Assembly: GCA_036926305.1 (NCBI GenBank)
Contig: JAXCHB010000191.1
Location: 732,001 to 796,000 of the forward strand
Reading direction: 5' to 3'
DNA length: 64,000 nucleotides
DNA from: Uropetala carovei
Lineage: Eukaryota; Arthropoda; Insecta; Odonata; Petaluridae
This document shows, in pieces, positions 37,068-50,300 of this stretch. Both the position numbers and the translations under genes were made by a program. The notes under the pieces are model-generated. The model made no database searches, was not told the origin of the DNA, and worked only from the letters and a program-made list of their open reading frames with translations. The first letter of the stretch is position 1, and each line of letters starts with the position of its first letter.

Positions 37068-40000
37068 TAGTTAATGTGTGCTTGCATTCTGCAAGCATTT
37101 TTGATGTTTAGTCTTTTTACAATTTCAAATTATTCCCAAACAATTTTGTGCAAAGTCATATATCCGTATCAAATTTCAACTTTGTAGCTCATTTAGAAGT
37201 GCATTATAATTTTACTCGTTGCATAGGACAATTATGTGGCAATACAGTTCCTAAGATTTCGAATTTTCATGGTAACGAATTTCTTCTTTCTGTTGTAACT
37301 AAAAATCCATAATTCTGCAAAATTTCATGTTTGCATCTCATTAAGAATTGCCGTATTATTTTCACACTGGCATGGGTCATAAATAGGGCAAAACCGCCCT
37401 TAAAATTGGGAATTTTTGCAGTTTTATTTTATCTTCGGTTGCAATAAAGGTTTTATAACCAGGACAAATTTTAAGTCTTTGGGTTATATGGAGCTACCTC
37501 GTCATTTCTGTAGTCGTATGGAGCAATACTGGGGCAAAAGAGCTGCAAAAATGAGGATTATTACAATATAGGATTTCCTCCATTAGGCATAGTTTAACAT
37601 TAAAGGCATTAAAATATAAGCCTCTTATTCCCATTAAAAGCTTACCCATATGAAAGGATAGAGCTTGTTACCAAGGAAACCTATTGTCAGACCCAGAAAA
37701 ATTAGCAATTTTTTGCGATAAAAACTGTAAAATTACACTAATTCTAATCGCATTTGAATTCCGTCTTCAAAAAGAAGAAACTAAAATTTATATCCTATCC
37801 GACAGTTTAAGTCTCGAGTTCGTATCTTGACGGGAAGTAATTTTAAAATGCAAATATAAAAACCTCTACACCAATTTACATGTTTTCTTATGGCCAAAAA
37901 ATGGGGCAAAAAGGGGCCAAAATAGCCCTTCAAAATAGTAATTTCGACAGTTTCGGATTTTTTCCTTCGGTTGTGACCAAAAACCTATAATCCTGCCAAA
38001 TTTCAACTTTCTAGCACATCTGGTAGTGCCTCATAATTTTGTATCCTCCTATATATATATCTATATATATATATATATTCTAGTTGTTATGTGCTTGCAT
38101 TCTGCAAGCATTTTCAAATTTTAGCATTTTTACAAATTCAAATTACTCCCAAGCGATGTTGTACATAATCATATAACCATGTCAAATTTGGAGTTTGTTG
38201 CTCATTTAGAAGTGCCTTATAATTTTAATCCTCGTATGGAGCAATAATGGAGCAAAACAGCCCCTAACATTAAGAATTATTACAGTCTCAGATTTTTTCC
38301 ATCTGTTGTAACTAAAAACCCATAATTCTGCCAAATTTCAAGTATGTATCTCATTAAGAAGTGCCTTATAATTATCACATTCGTATGGGGCCGAAAAAGG
38401 GCAAAACCACACATTAAAAATAGGTATTTTTGCAATTTTACAATTTTATCTTAGTTTGCTATGAAAAGTCTATAATCGTGCCAAATTTCAATCTCTAGGT
38501 CCTATGCAGCTGCCTCACATTTTTTGTTCTCGCATGGGTCCGAAAAGGGGCAAAACGCCCTTTAAAAATGAGAATTTTTGTAATTTTATAATTTCATCTT
38601 AGGTTGCAATGAAATTTCTATAACCGTGCCAAATTTCAAGTCTCTGGGTCCTATGCAGTTGCATCGCCTTTTTTGTTCTCGAATGGCGCAATAGTGGAGA
38701 TAAACAGCCCCAAAAATGAGAATTATATCAATATCGGATTTCCTTCATTAGGTGTAGTTTGACATTAACAGCATTAAAATATAAGCCTCTGATTCCCATT
38801 GAAACATTTTCAAATATCTATGATCCCGTTTTCATTACTCGGTAAGATCTAAGTAAGAAAAAATTTCAGCATTGTAGCACATTTATAAGGAACTACTTCA
38901 TGAAACGTTTGTTTATATGTTTATAATATGTGACTGCATTTAGCAAGCATTTTTATATATTAGCATTTTCACAATTTCGAATTATTCCTAATAAATTATG
39001 TCCAAAACCATTTAACCGTGACATATTTTAAGTTTGTATTTCATTAAGAAGTGCCTTATAATGTTCACACTCGTAGTGGGCAAAAATGGGGCAAAACCAC
39101 ACCTAAAAATTTGAATTTTTTCTACTTTTTGACTTTTATCTTCGCTTGCATCAACATATCCATAAGCGTGCTAAATTTCAAGTCTCTAGGTCATATGGAC
39201 TGCCTCATCATTTTTGTTATCGTATAGAGCAATACTGGGGCAAAAGAGCTCCAAAAATGGGGATTACTACAATATCGGAATTCATTCATTAGGAATAGTT
39301 TAACATTACAGGCATTAAAATATAAGCCTCTCATTCCCATTAAAAGCTTACCCATATGAAAGGATTAAGCCAGTTGCCTAGGAAGCCTATTGTTAGACCA
39401 AGAAAAATTACCACTTTTTTGCGGTAAAAACTACAAATGTACGCTAATTCTAATCGGAGTTGAATTCTGTCATCAAAAATATGAAACTACAATTTATATC
39501 CTATCCTACAGTCCAAGTATCGAGTTCGTATCTTGAAGGAAAGTAATTTTAAAATGCAAATATATAAACCTCTACACCAATTTACATGTTTTCTTATGGG
39601 CCAAAAATGGGGCAAAAAGGTGCCAAAATAGCCCCTCAGAATAGGAATTTTGCCAGTTTTGGATTTTTTCCTTTGGTTGTGACTAAAAACCTATAATCCT
39701 ACCAAATTTCAAGTTTCCAGTACATCTGGAAGTGCCTCATAATTTTGTATCCTCCTATATATCTATAATATATAGATGCTTCTTACACATGATATATATA
39801 TACTAGTTAATGTGTGCTTGCATTCTGCAAGCATTAGGAGAGGAAAAATAATTTTGGAACGGAAAAGTTTGGACCCCTTTATCGATATCCTTATTGAAAA
39901 ATTTTGAGGTAAAAACAACCCCTAAATTTATAATTATAAATCATTTATAGGTTTTTAGCATTTGTTACATTTATGCAAAATTTTATTGATGTAGCACCCC

Positions 40001-43000
40001 TAGAAGTGCATTTACATAAATTTAATCGTTTAAAATTTTTGAAATTTTAACAGCCACAATAATAAACTTTAAGAAAATTATAATGTTATTTTTCACCGGA
40101 ACATTACTCCCTAACTTTCTTAAAATTTTCAGCTTCCTTGCTCTTCAGAAAGTACATAAACATTAGTCAGTTTGTTTAACATGTAGGAGATTATTACGGT
40201 CGAACAAATAAAAATTTAGAAATTTCTATAATCCCGTTTCCATTATATGGCAAATTCTACCAATGGAAAAAATTTCAGCTTCATAGATCATTTAGAATTA
40301 CCTAAACCATGAAAAGTTAGTAAATAGTTTATAATTTTCAATGGTCAACAAAATACATATTGTTGCAATTTTTCCTCCAATTATTTTTTTAGATTCACCT
40401 ATGTATTAAATTTCAGCTCTCCAACTATTGTAGTTTGGGCTGAACATTTGTAACCTCCTATATCCTTCTATATCCTAATTAAGACCCGTCAATATATAAT
40501 GAATAAGCTTTTTTAAATGTTAGGATTTTTACAATTTCAAATTATTCCCTTTCGTTTTTTAAAAAAAATCATATAACTGTGTCAAATTTGAAGATTGTTG
40601 CTCATTTAGAAGTGCCTTATAAATTTATTCCTCGTATGGGGCAATAATAGGTCAAAACAGCCATAACGTTACAAATTTTTACAAATCCGAATTATTCCTA
40701 ATCGATTATCTCCAAAACCATATAATCGTGTCAAATTTCAAGTTTGTATCTCATTACGAAGTGCCTTATAATGTTCACATTCGTATTGGATAGAAATGGG
40801 GCAAAACCGCACCAAAAAATCTGAATTTCTGCTATTTTTTTAATTTTATCTTCGGTTAGAATGAACTTTCTATAATGATGCCATATTTCAAGTTACAGTT
40901 CATATGGAGCTGACTCTTAATTTTTGTTCTCGTATGGAGCAATGCTGGGGCAAAACAGCCCCAAAAATGAGGATTATATCAATATCGGATTTCCTTCATT
41001 AGGTGTAGTTTAACATTAACAGCATTAAAATATAAGCCTCTTTTTCCCATTAAAAGCTTACCCATATGAAAGGATAGAGCTTGTTACCAAGGAAACCTAT
41101 TGTTAGACCCAGAAAAATTAGCAATTTTTTGCGATAAAAACTATAAAATTACGCTAATTCTACTCGGATTTGCATTCCGTCTTCAAAAATAAGAAACTAC
41201 AATTTATATCCTATCCTACAGTTTAAGTCTCGAGTTCGTATCTTGACGGGAAGTGATTTTAAAATGCAAATGTAAAAACCTCTACACCAATTTACATGTT
41301 TTCTTATGGGCAAAAAATGGGGCAAAAAATGGGGCAAAAAGGGGCCAAAATGGCCCCTCAAATAGGAATTTCAACAGTTTCGGATTTTTTCCTTTGGTTG
41401 TGACTAAAAACCTATAATCCTACCAAATTTCAAGTTTCCAGCACATCTGGAAGTGCCTCATAATTTCGTATCCTCCTATATATATGATATATCTATAATA
41501 TATAGATGCTTCTTACACATGATATATCATATATATGGGAGGAAAGAAAATTATGAGGCACTTCCAGATGTGCCAGAAACTTTAAATTTGGTAGGATTAT
41601 AGGTTTTTAGTCACAACCAAAGGAAAAAATCGGAAACTGGCAAAATTCCTATTTTGAGGGGCTATTTTGGCCCCTGTTTGCCCCATTTTTTGCCCATAAG
41701 AAAACATGTAAATTGGTGTAGAGGTTTTTATATTTGCATTTTAAAATTACCTCCCGTCAAGATACAAACTCGAGACTTAAACTGTCGGATAGGATATTAA
41801 TTGTAGTTTCTTATTTTTGAAGACGGAATGCAAATCCGAGTAGAATTAACGTAAATTTATGGTTTTTATCTCAAAAAAGTAGTAATTTTTCAGGGTCTTA
41901 CAATAGGTTTCCTTGGTAACAAGCTCTATCCTTTCATATGGGTAAGCTTTCAATGGCAATCAGAGGCTTATATTTTAATGCTGTTAATGTCAAACTACAC
42001 CTAATGAAGGAAATCCAATATTGATATAATCCTCATTTTTGGGGCTGTTTTGCCCCATTATTGCCCAATTCGAGAACAAAAAAGGCGATGCCGCTGCGTT
42101 GGAACCAGAGACTTGATATTTGGCACGGTTATAGAAATTTCATTGCAACCTAAGATGAAATTATAAAATTACCAAAATTCTCATTTTTAAACGGCGGTTT
42201 CGCCCCTTTTCGACCCATTCGAGAACAAAAAATGTGAGGTAGCTGCATAGGACCTAGAGACTTGAAATTTGGGACGATTATAGAATCTTCATGGCAAACT
42301 AAGTTAAAATTGTAAAATTGCAAAAATTCCTATTTTTAATGTGTGGTTTTGCCCTTTTTTGGCCCCATACGAATGTGATAATTATAAGGCACTTCTTAAT
42401 GAGATACAAACTTGAAATTTGGCAGAATTATGGGTTTTTAGTTACAACAGATGGAGAAAATCTGAGACTGTAATAATTCTTAATGTTAGGGGCTGTTTTG
42501 CTCCATTATTGCTCCATACGAGGATTAAAATTATAAGGCACTTCTAAATGAGCAACAAACTCCAAATTTGACATGGTTATATGATTATGTACAACATCGC
42601 TTGGGAGTAATTTGAATTTGTAAAAATGCTAAAATTTGAAAATGCTTGCAGAATACAAGCACATAACAACTAGTATATATCTATAATATATAGATGCTTC
42701 TTACACATGATATATATAAATATATATATATCATATATATCATGTTATGTGCTTGCATTCTGCAAGCATTTTCAAATTTTAGCATTTTTACAAATTCAAA
42801 TTACTCCCAAGCGATGTTGTACATAATCATATAACCATGTCAAATTTGGAGTTTGTTGCTCATTTAGAAGTGCCTTATAATTTTAATCCTCGTATGGAGC
42901 AATAATGGAGCAAAACAGCCCCTAACATTAAGAATTATTACAGTCTCAGATTTTTTCCATCTGTTGTAACTAAAAACCCATAATTCTGCCAAATTTCAAG

Positions 43001-46000
43001 TTTGTATCTCATTAAGAAGTGCCTTATAATTATCACATTCGTATGGGGCCGAAAAAGGGCAAAACCACACATTAAAAATAGGAATTTTTGCAATTTTACA
43101 ATTTTATCTTAGTTTGCCATGAAAATTCTATAATCGTGCCAAATTTCAATCTCTAGGTCCTATGCAGCTGCCTCACTTTTTTTGTTCTCGCATGGGTCCG
43201 AAAAGGGGTAAAACCGCCCTTTAAAAATGAGAATTTTTGTAATTTTATAATTTCATCTTAGGTTGCAATGAAATTTCTATAACCGTGCCAAATTTCAAGT
43301 CTCTGGGTCCTATGCAGTTGCATCGCCTTTTTTGTTCTCGAATGGCGCAATAGTGGAGATAAACAGCCCCAAAAATGAGAATTATATCAATATCGGATTT
43401 CCTTCATTAGGTGTAGTTTGACATTAACAGCATTAAAATATAAGCCTCTGATTCCCATTGAAAGCTTACCCATATGAAATGATTGAGCTTGTTACCAAGG
43501 AAACCTATTGTTAGACCCAGAAAAATTAGCAATTTTTTGCCATAAAAACTATAAAATTAAGCTAATTCTACTCACATTTGCATTCCGTCTTCAAAAAGTA
43601 GAAACTAAAATTTATATCCTATCCGACAGTTTAAGTCTCGAGTTTGTATCTTGACGGGAAGTAATTTTAAAATGCAAATATAAAAACCTCTACACCAATT
43701 TACATGTATTCTTATGGGCAAAAAATGGGGCAAAAAGGGGCCAAAATAGCCCTTCATAATAGTAATTTCGACAGTTTCGGATTTTTTCCTTCGGTTGTGA
43801 CGAAAAACCTATAATCCTACCAAATTTCAAGTTTCTGGCTCATCGGGGTGTGCCTCATAATTTTGTATCCTCATATATCTATAATATATAGATGCTTCTT
43901 ACACATGATATATTATATATATATACTAGTTAACGTGTGCTTGCATTCTGCAAGCATTTTCAAATTTTAGCATTTTTACAAATTCAAATTACTCCCAAGT
44001 GATGTTGTACATAATCATATAACCATATCAAATTTGGAGTTTGTAGCTCATTTAGAAATGCCATATAATTTTAATCCTCGTATCGGGCAATAATGGAGCA
44101 AAACAGCCCCTAACATTATGAGTTATTACACTCTCAGATTTTTTCCATCTGTTGTAACTAAAAACCCATAATTCTGCCAAATTTCAAGTTATATATAATT
44201 ATCACACTTGTATGGGGCCGAAAAGGGGCAAAACCACACACTAAAAATTGGAATTTTTGCAATTTTACAATTTTATCTTAGTTTGCTATGAAAATTCTAT
44301 AATCGCGCCAAATTTCAAGTCTCTAGGTCCTATGCAGCTGCCTCGCATTTTTTGTTCTCGTATGGGGCCAAAAAGCGGCAAAGCCGCCCTTAAAAATGAG
44401 AATTTTTGTAATTTTATCTTAGGTTGCAATGAAATTTCTATAACCGTACCAAATTTCAAGTCTCTGGTTCCTACGCAGCGGCATCGCCTTTTTTGTTCTC
44501 GAATTGGGCAATAATGGGGCAAAACAGCCCCAAAAATGAGGATAATATCAATATTGGATTTCATTCATTAGGTGTAGTTTAATATTAACAGCATTAAAAT
44601 ATAAGCCTCTGATTCCCATTAAAAGCTTACCCATATGAAAGGATAGAGCTTGTTACCAAGGAAACCTATTGTTAGACCCAGAAAAATTAGCAATTTTTTG
44701 CGATAAAAACTATAAAATTAAGCTAATTCTACTCGGATTTGCATTCCTTCTTCAAAAATTAGAAACTACAATTTATATCCTATCCGACAGTTTAAGTCTC
44801 GAGTTCGTATCTTGACGGGAAGTAATTTTAAAATGTAAATATAAAAACCTCTGCACCAATTTACATGCTTTCTTATGGGCAAAAAATGGGGCAAACAGGG
44901 GCCAAAATAGCCCCTCAAAATAGGAATTTTGCCAGTTTCGGATTTTTTCCTTTGGTTGTGACTAAAAACCTATAATCCTACCAAATTTCAAATTTCTGGC
45001 ACATCTGGAAGTGCCTCATAATTTTGTATCCTCCTATATATATGATATATCATGTATAAGAAGCATCTATATATTATAGACTAGTTAATGTGTGCTTGCA
45101 TTCTGCAAGCATTTTTTTTGTTTAGTCTTTTTACAATTTCAAATTATTCGCAATCAATTTTGTGCAAAGTCATATATCCGTATCAAATTTCAACTTTGTA
45201 GCTCATTTAGAAGTGCATTATAATTTTACTCGTTGCATAGGACTATTATGTGGCAATACAGTTCCTAAGATTTCGAATTTTCACGGTATCGAATTTCTTC
45301 TTTCTGTTGTAACTAAAAATCCATAATTCTGCAAAATTTCATGTTTGCATCTCATTAAGAATTGTCGTATTATTTTCACACTGGTATGGGTCATAAATAG
45401 GGCAAAACCGCCCTTAAAATTTGGAATTTTCGCAGTTTTATTTTATCTTTGGTTGCAATAAAGGTTTTATAACCTGGACAAATTTCAAGTCTCTGGGTTA
45501 TATGGAGCTGCCTCATCATTTCTGTAGTCGTATGGAGCAATACTGGGGCAAAACGTCTCCAAAAATGAGGATTATTACAATATAGGATTTCCTCCATTAG
45601 GCATAGTTTAATATTAAAGGCATTAAAATATAAGCCTCTGATTCCCTTTAAAAGCTTACCCATATGAAAGCATTAAGACTGTTGCCTAGGAAGCCTATTG
45701 TTGACGCAGAAAAATTACCACTTTTTTGCGATAAAAACTATAAATTTACGCTAATTCTACTCGGATTTGAATTCTGTCATAAAAAATAAGAAACTACAAT
45801 TTATATCCTATCCGACAGTTTAAGTCGCGAGTTCGTATCCTGATGGGAAGTAATTTTAAAATGCAAATATAAAAACCTCTGCACCAATTTACATGCTTTC
45901 TTATGGCCAAAAAATGGGGCAAACAGGGGCCAAAATAGCCCCTCAAAAGAGTAATTTTGCCAGTTTCGGATTTTTTCCTTCGGTTGTGACCAAAAACCTA

Positions 46001-47274
46001 TATTCCTACCAAATTTCAAGTTTCTGGCACATCTGGAAGTGCCTCATAATTTTGTATCCTCCTATATCTATAATATATAGATGCTTCTTACACATGATAT
46101 ATATATACTAGTTGTTATGTGCTTGCATTCTGCAAGCATTTTCAAATTTTAGCATTTTTACAAATTCAAATTATTCCCAATCGATGTTGTACAGAATCAT
46201 ATAACCGTGTCAAATTTGAAGTTTGTAGCTCATTTAGAAGTGCCTTATAATTTTAATCCTCGTATGGAGCAATAATGGAGCAAAACAGCCTAACATTAAG
46301 AATTATTACAGTTTCAGATTTTTTCCATCTGTTGTAACTAAATACCCATAATTTTGCCAAATATCAAGTTTGTATCTCATTAAGAAATGCCTTATAACTA
46401 TCACACTCGTATGGGGCCTAAAAGGGGCAAAACCACTCGTTAAAAATTGGAATTCTTGCAATTTTACAATTTTATCTTAGTTTGCCATGAAAATTCTATA
46501 ATCGTGCCATTTTTCAAGTCTCTACGTCCTATGCAGCTCCCTCGCATTTTTTGTTCTCGTATGGGGCGGAAAAGGGGCAAGACCGCCCCTTAAAAATTAC
46601 AATTTTTGTAATTTTATAATTTCATCTTAGGTTGCAATGAAGTTTCTATAACCGTGCCAAATTTCAAGTCTCTGGGTCCTATGCAGTTGCATCGCCTTTT
46701 TTGTTCTCGAATGGGGCAATAATGGGGCAAAACAGCTCCAGAAATGAGGATTATATCAATATCAGATTTCCTTCATTAGATGTAGTTTAACATTAACAGC
46801 ATTAAAATATAAGCCTCTTTTTCCCATTAAAAGCTTACCCATATGAAAGGATAGAGCTTGTTACCAAGGAAACCTATTGTTAGACCCAGAAAAATTAGCA
46901 ATTTTTTGCGATAAAAACTATAAAATTACGCTAATTCTACTCGGATTTGAATTCTGTCTTCAAAAATAAGAAACTACAATTTATATCCTATCCGACAGTT
47001 CAAGTCTCGAGGACGTATCTTGACGGGAAGTAATTTTAAAATGCAAATATAAAAACCTCTGCACCAATTTACATGCTTTCTTATGGGCAAAAAATGGGGC
47101 AAAAAGGGGCCAAAATGGCCCCTCAAAATAGGAATTTCAACAGTTTCGGATTTTTTCCTTTGGTTGTGACTAAAAAGCTATAATGCTACCAAATTTAAAG
47201 TTTCCAGCACATCTGGAAGTGCCTAATCATTTTGTACCCTCCTATATCTATAATATAAAGACGCTTCTTACACA

Positions 47275-47321
<47 letters not shown>

Positions 47322-50300
47322 AAAGTTTGCACCGCTGCGCCTATTTATGTGTTTTTCTTTATGGACAATATTGGAAAAAAGCAACCCCTAAAATTTATAA
47401 TTGTAAAAATTTTATAGGTTTTCATCATTTGTTGCAAATACTTCACATTTCCGCAAAATTTCATCTATGTAGCACCTCTTGAATTGCATTTACATAAATT
47501 TCATTGTTTAAACTTTATGAATTTTCAACAGCCACAATAATAAACTTTTCTAAAAATTTTCAAATATAATTGTAACTGAAACACAATTCCTTAATTTTCA
47601 GCTTTCTAGTTCGTACGAAGGTATATAGAGATTAGTCACATTTTTTTAACATTTATGAATTTTTAACGGCCGAATAAATAAACATTTTCAAGTTTCAATA
47701 ATTCCGTTATCGTTATTTGGTAAATTCTACTGTCATAAAAAATTTCAAACATTTCTGAAGTACAGTGGGGGACATAAAAACTGCACACCCTTACGAGCGC
47801 TCCGCCGAAACTTCAGTGAACTACTAGTCTCGAACGAGCTGTCACGCGATATGGCAACAGAGATGGTAGAGGAGGGGGTGAAGGGTCTTCTTCCTCTCCC
47901 TCCCCCCTTAGAGAACGGTTTACGGTTCTCTCCTAGCTCTTAAGGATCGGATATTTTCCCTCAAGATAATGAATACTTTTGAATTCAGTAGCGCTTACTT
48001 TCCCCATTGCGGTAACACGTGAATGAGTGTCAGATATAATTCTTTTCATTTCAAAATTACTTAGAATCGAGACACGAACTCCGGAGTTTAACATACGGAC
48101 GTCAAAAAGAACGATGTTTATTTTTCCATTCAAGATTAAATTAATTAAATTCCGAGTTAGCAGAAATATTTATTAGGAGTCGAAAGGAATACACATTTCA
48201 ACGCCTTAACAATGAGAAATGTTTAGTTGCGACTACTTCACGTATTATTTCATTTCTTCGACGCCCAATATCTGTTTATGAATGCTATAAGTTGAATTTG
48301 AACAATATCTTTATTCATTTACATAGGAGGAGGATTTTGGTCAGTTATGTGACGGGATGCCTAGCACTTAGGTAAGCAATTTTAAAAAATAACAAAGTAT
48401 AGAAAACTACGAAAAACGTAACATTTCAGGAATTAAGTGAGAAACTATTAAATTTAAGTTTATGAATTATGTGTAACCAAAAGTTAAGTAAATAACTTTA
48501 ATAAACGAAACATTTTTTAAACGATAAAATTACTAGCATTCTTAAATAGGAATTACCGTATTTACTCGTGTACCCCGCGCACATTATTCCCGAAACGCCG
48601 GGGAAAAAAGGGGGTGCGCGTCTTACACGAGGATTTCTGATCAGGTTATATAAATTGTGAGTATCGATAGTAAATTCTCTGCAATATGATTGCATCTACG
48701 TTTATATTCGTAAAAGACGTCGAATTCTACGAAGTATACGCGTATTTATACGACCAAGCAAACGTGTAAATTACGCCAACGCTGCTGGAAAAAACTTGTA
48801 ACAGGCCAACCACTTGGTTTCTTCTCCTAGGAGTTAGTTGGTTGTTGGGCATAGCTTTCTTTTTTCCAAAGAAAACACTTTCACAACAAAAAACGAAATA
48901 AACTAAACTTCGAAATAATGAAACAAATATAACACGCAATAAATAACAATAACAATCAAGAAATAACGATAATAAGGGAAGCAGTAAAATCACTAGTGAA
49001 CGCAATGTAGTCTGGAGAGAGAGTGAATGCTCAACACAAACGTAAATATCCAACACGGCTACAGGGGTTCCTTTCCGGCGATCATCCTGACAAAAATTCG
49101 TCATCTGCACAAAAGCTTTTAGTCTACGAATCGTCGGTTTTTCCCCTGGCTGCGGGAGATCACTATGGGGGCAAAAGGGTCGCTTTAAAAGAAAAGGTGA
49201 TTAGTGTTTGTGAGGTGTCCGTTGAAAGTGGACACACAAGTTTACAATAGCGCAATAGGAATCATTTCTGGAAGGCAAGGCAGGGGTGGGTTAGGAGAAA
49301 GGGATGGGGACGGGTTTGGGAGCCTGTGGGAGATGCCGACAAGAGTTCGTAGATGGGTAGAAAGGTTGCAGGTAGCAAGCAATGGGGAGTGAGTGGCGAA
49401 AAGTGTACTCATGGATAATGGGAGCGGTATTTCTTGGAAGAACATAGAGTTATCTCAAGTTTTTCTCAAGGTGGCTCTTATTTACCACATGCAGTGCTTC
49501 CACAGAAAAGGAGATTCTTGTGGTTTTGCTCCAACGACCTTATTGTCCACAGATCAAATGGAGTTATTTTTAAAAAAAAGTTTAGTTAGGTTGTTATAAT
49601 TTCATTTAAAATATAAAATGAAGTAAAGATTCAAGGTTTTGATTGTTCAACGACACAAAAGGAAAAGAACTTCCCTACGCGGATGGAGAGTATTTTTGCG
49701 TATCGTCTCGTGAGTAAATATTGGTAGGTTAGGAACAAACAAGTCCTAACACTTGAGATGTGGATTTCTTTCTTGCTTTCGAACGATGAAATCTTTCATT
49801 CGCAACAAAATTTCACCATTCGGAATTCCTTGAAGTGGATGAGGGAAAAGGACCGAACTTGAACCTAAATGGCAAACACTCAGTAGTCATGAACTATAGT
49901 TATCAGTTAGTGGGCGTATTCTTTCCGCCTACTTTTGCGAGTTTTTGCCAGCAGCGTTGGCGTAATTTGCACGTTTGCTTGGTCGTATAAATACGCGTAT
50001 ACTTCGTAGAATTCGACGTCTTTTACGAATATAAACGTAGATGCAATCATATTGCAGAGAATTTACTATCGATACTCACAATTTATATAACCTGATCAGA
50101 AATCCTCGTGTAAGACGCGCACCCCCTTTTTTCCCCGGCGTTTCGGGAATAATGTGCGCGGGGTACACGAGTAAATACGGTAATTCCTATTTAAGAATGC
50201 TAGTAATTTTATCGTTTAAAAAATGTTTCGTTTATTAAAGTTATTTACTTAACTTTTGGTTACACATAATTCATAAACTTAAATTTAATAGTTTCTCACT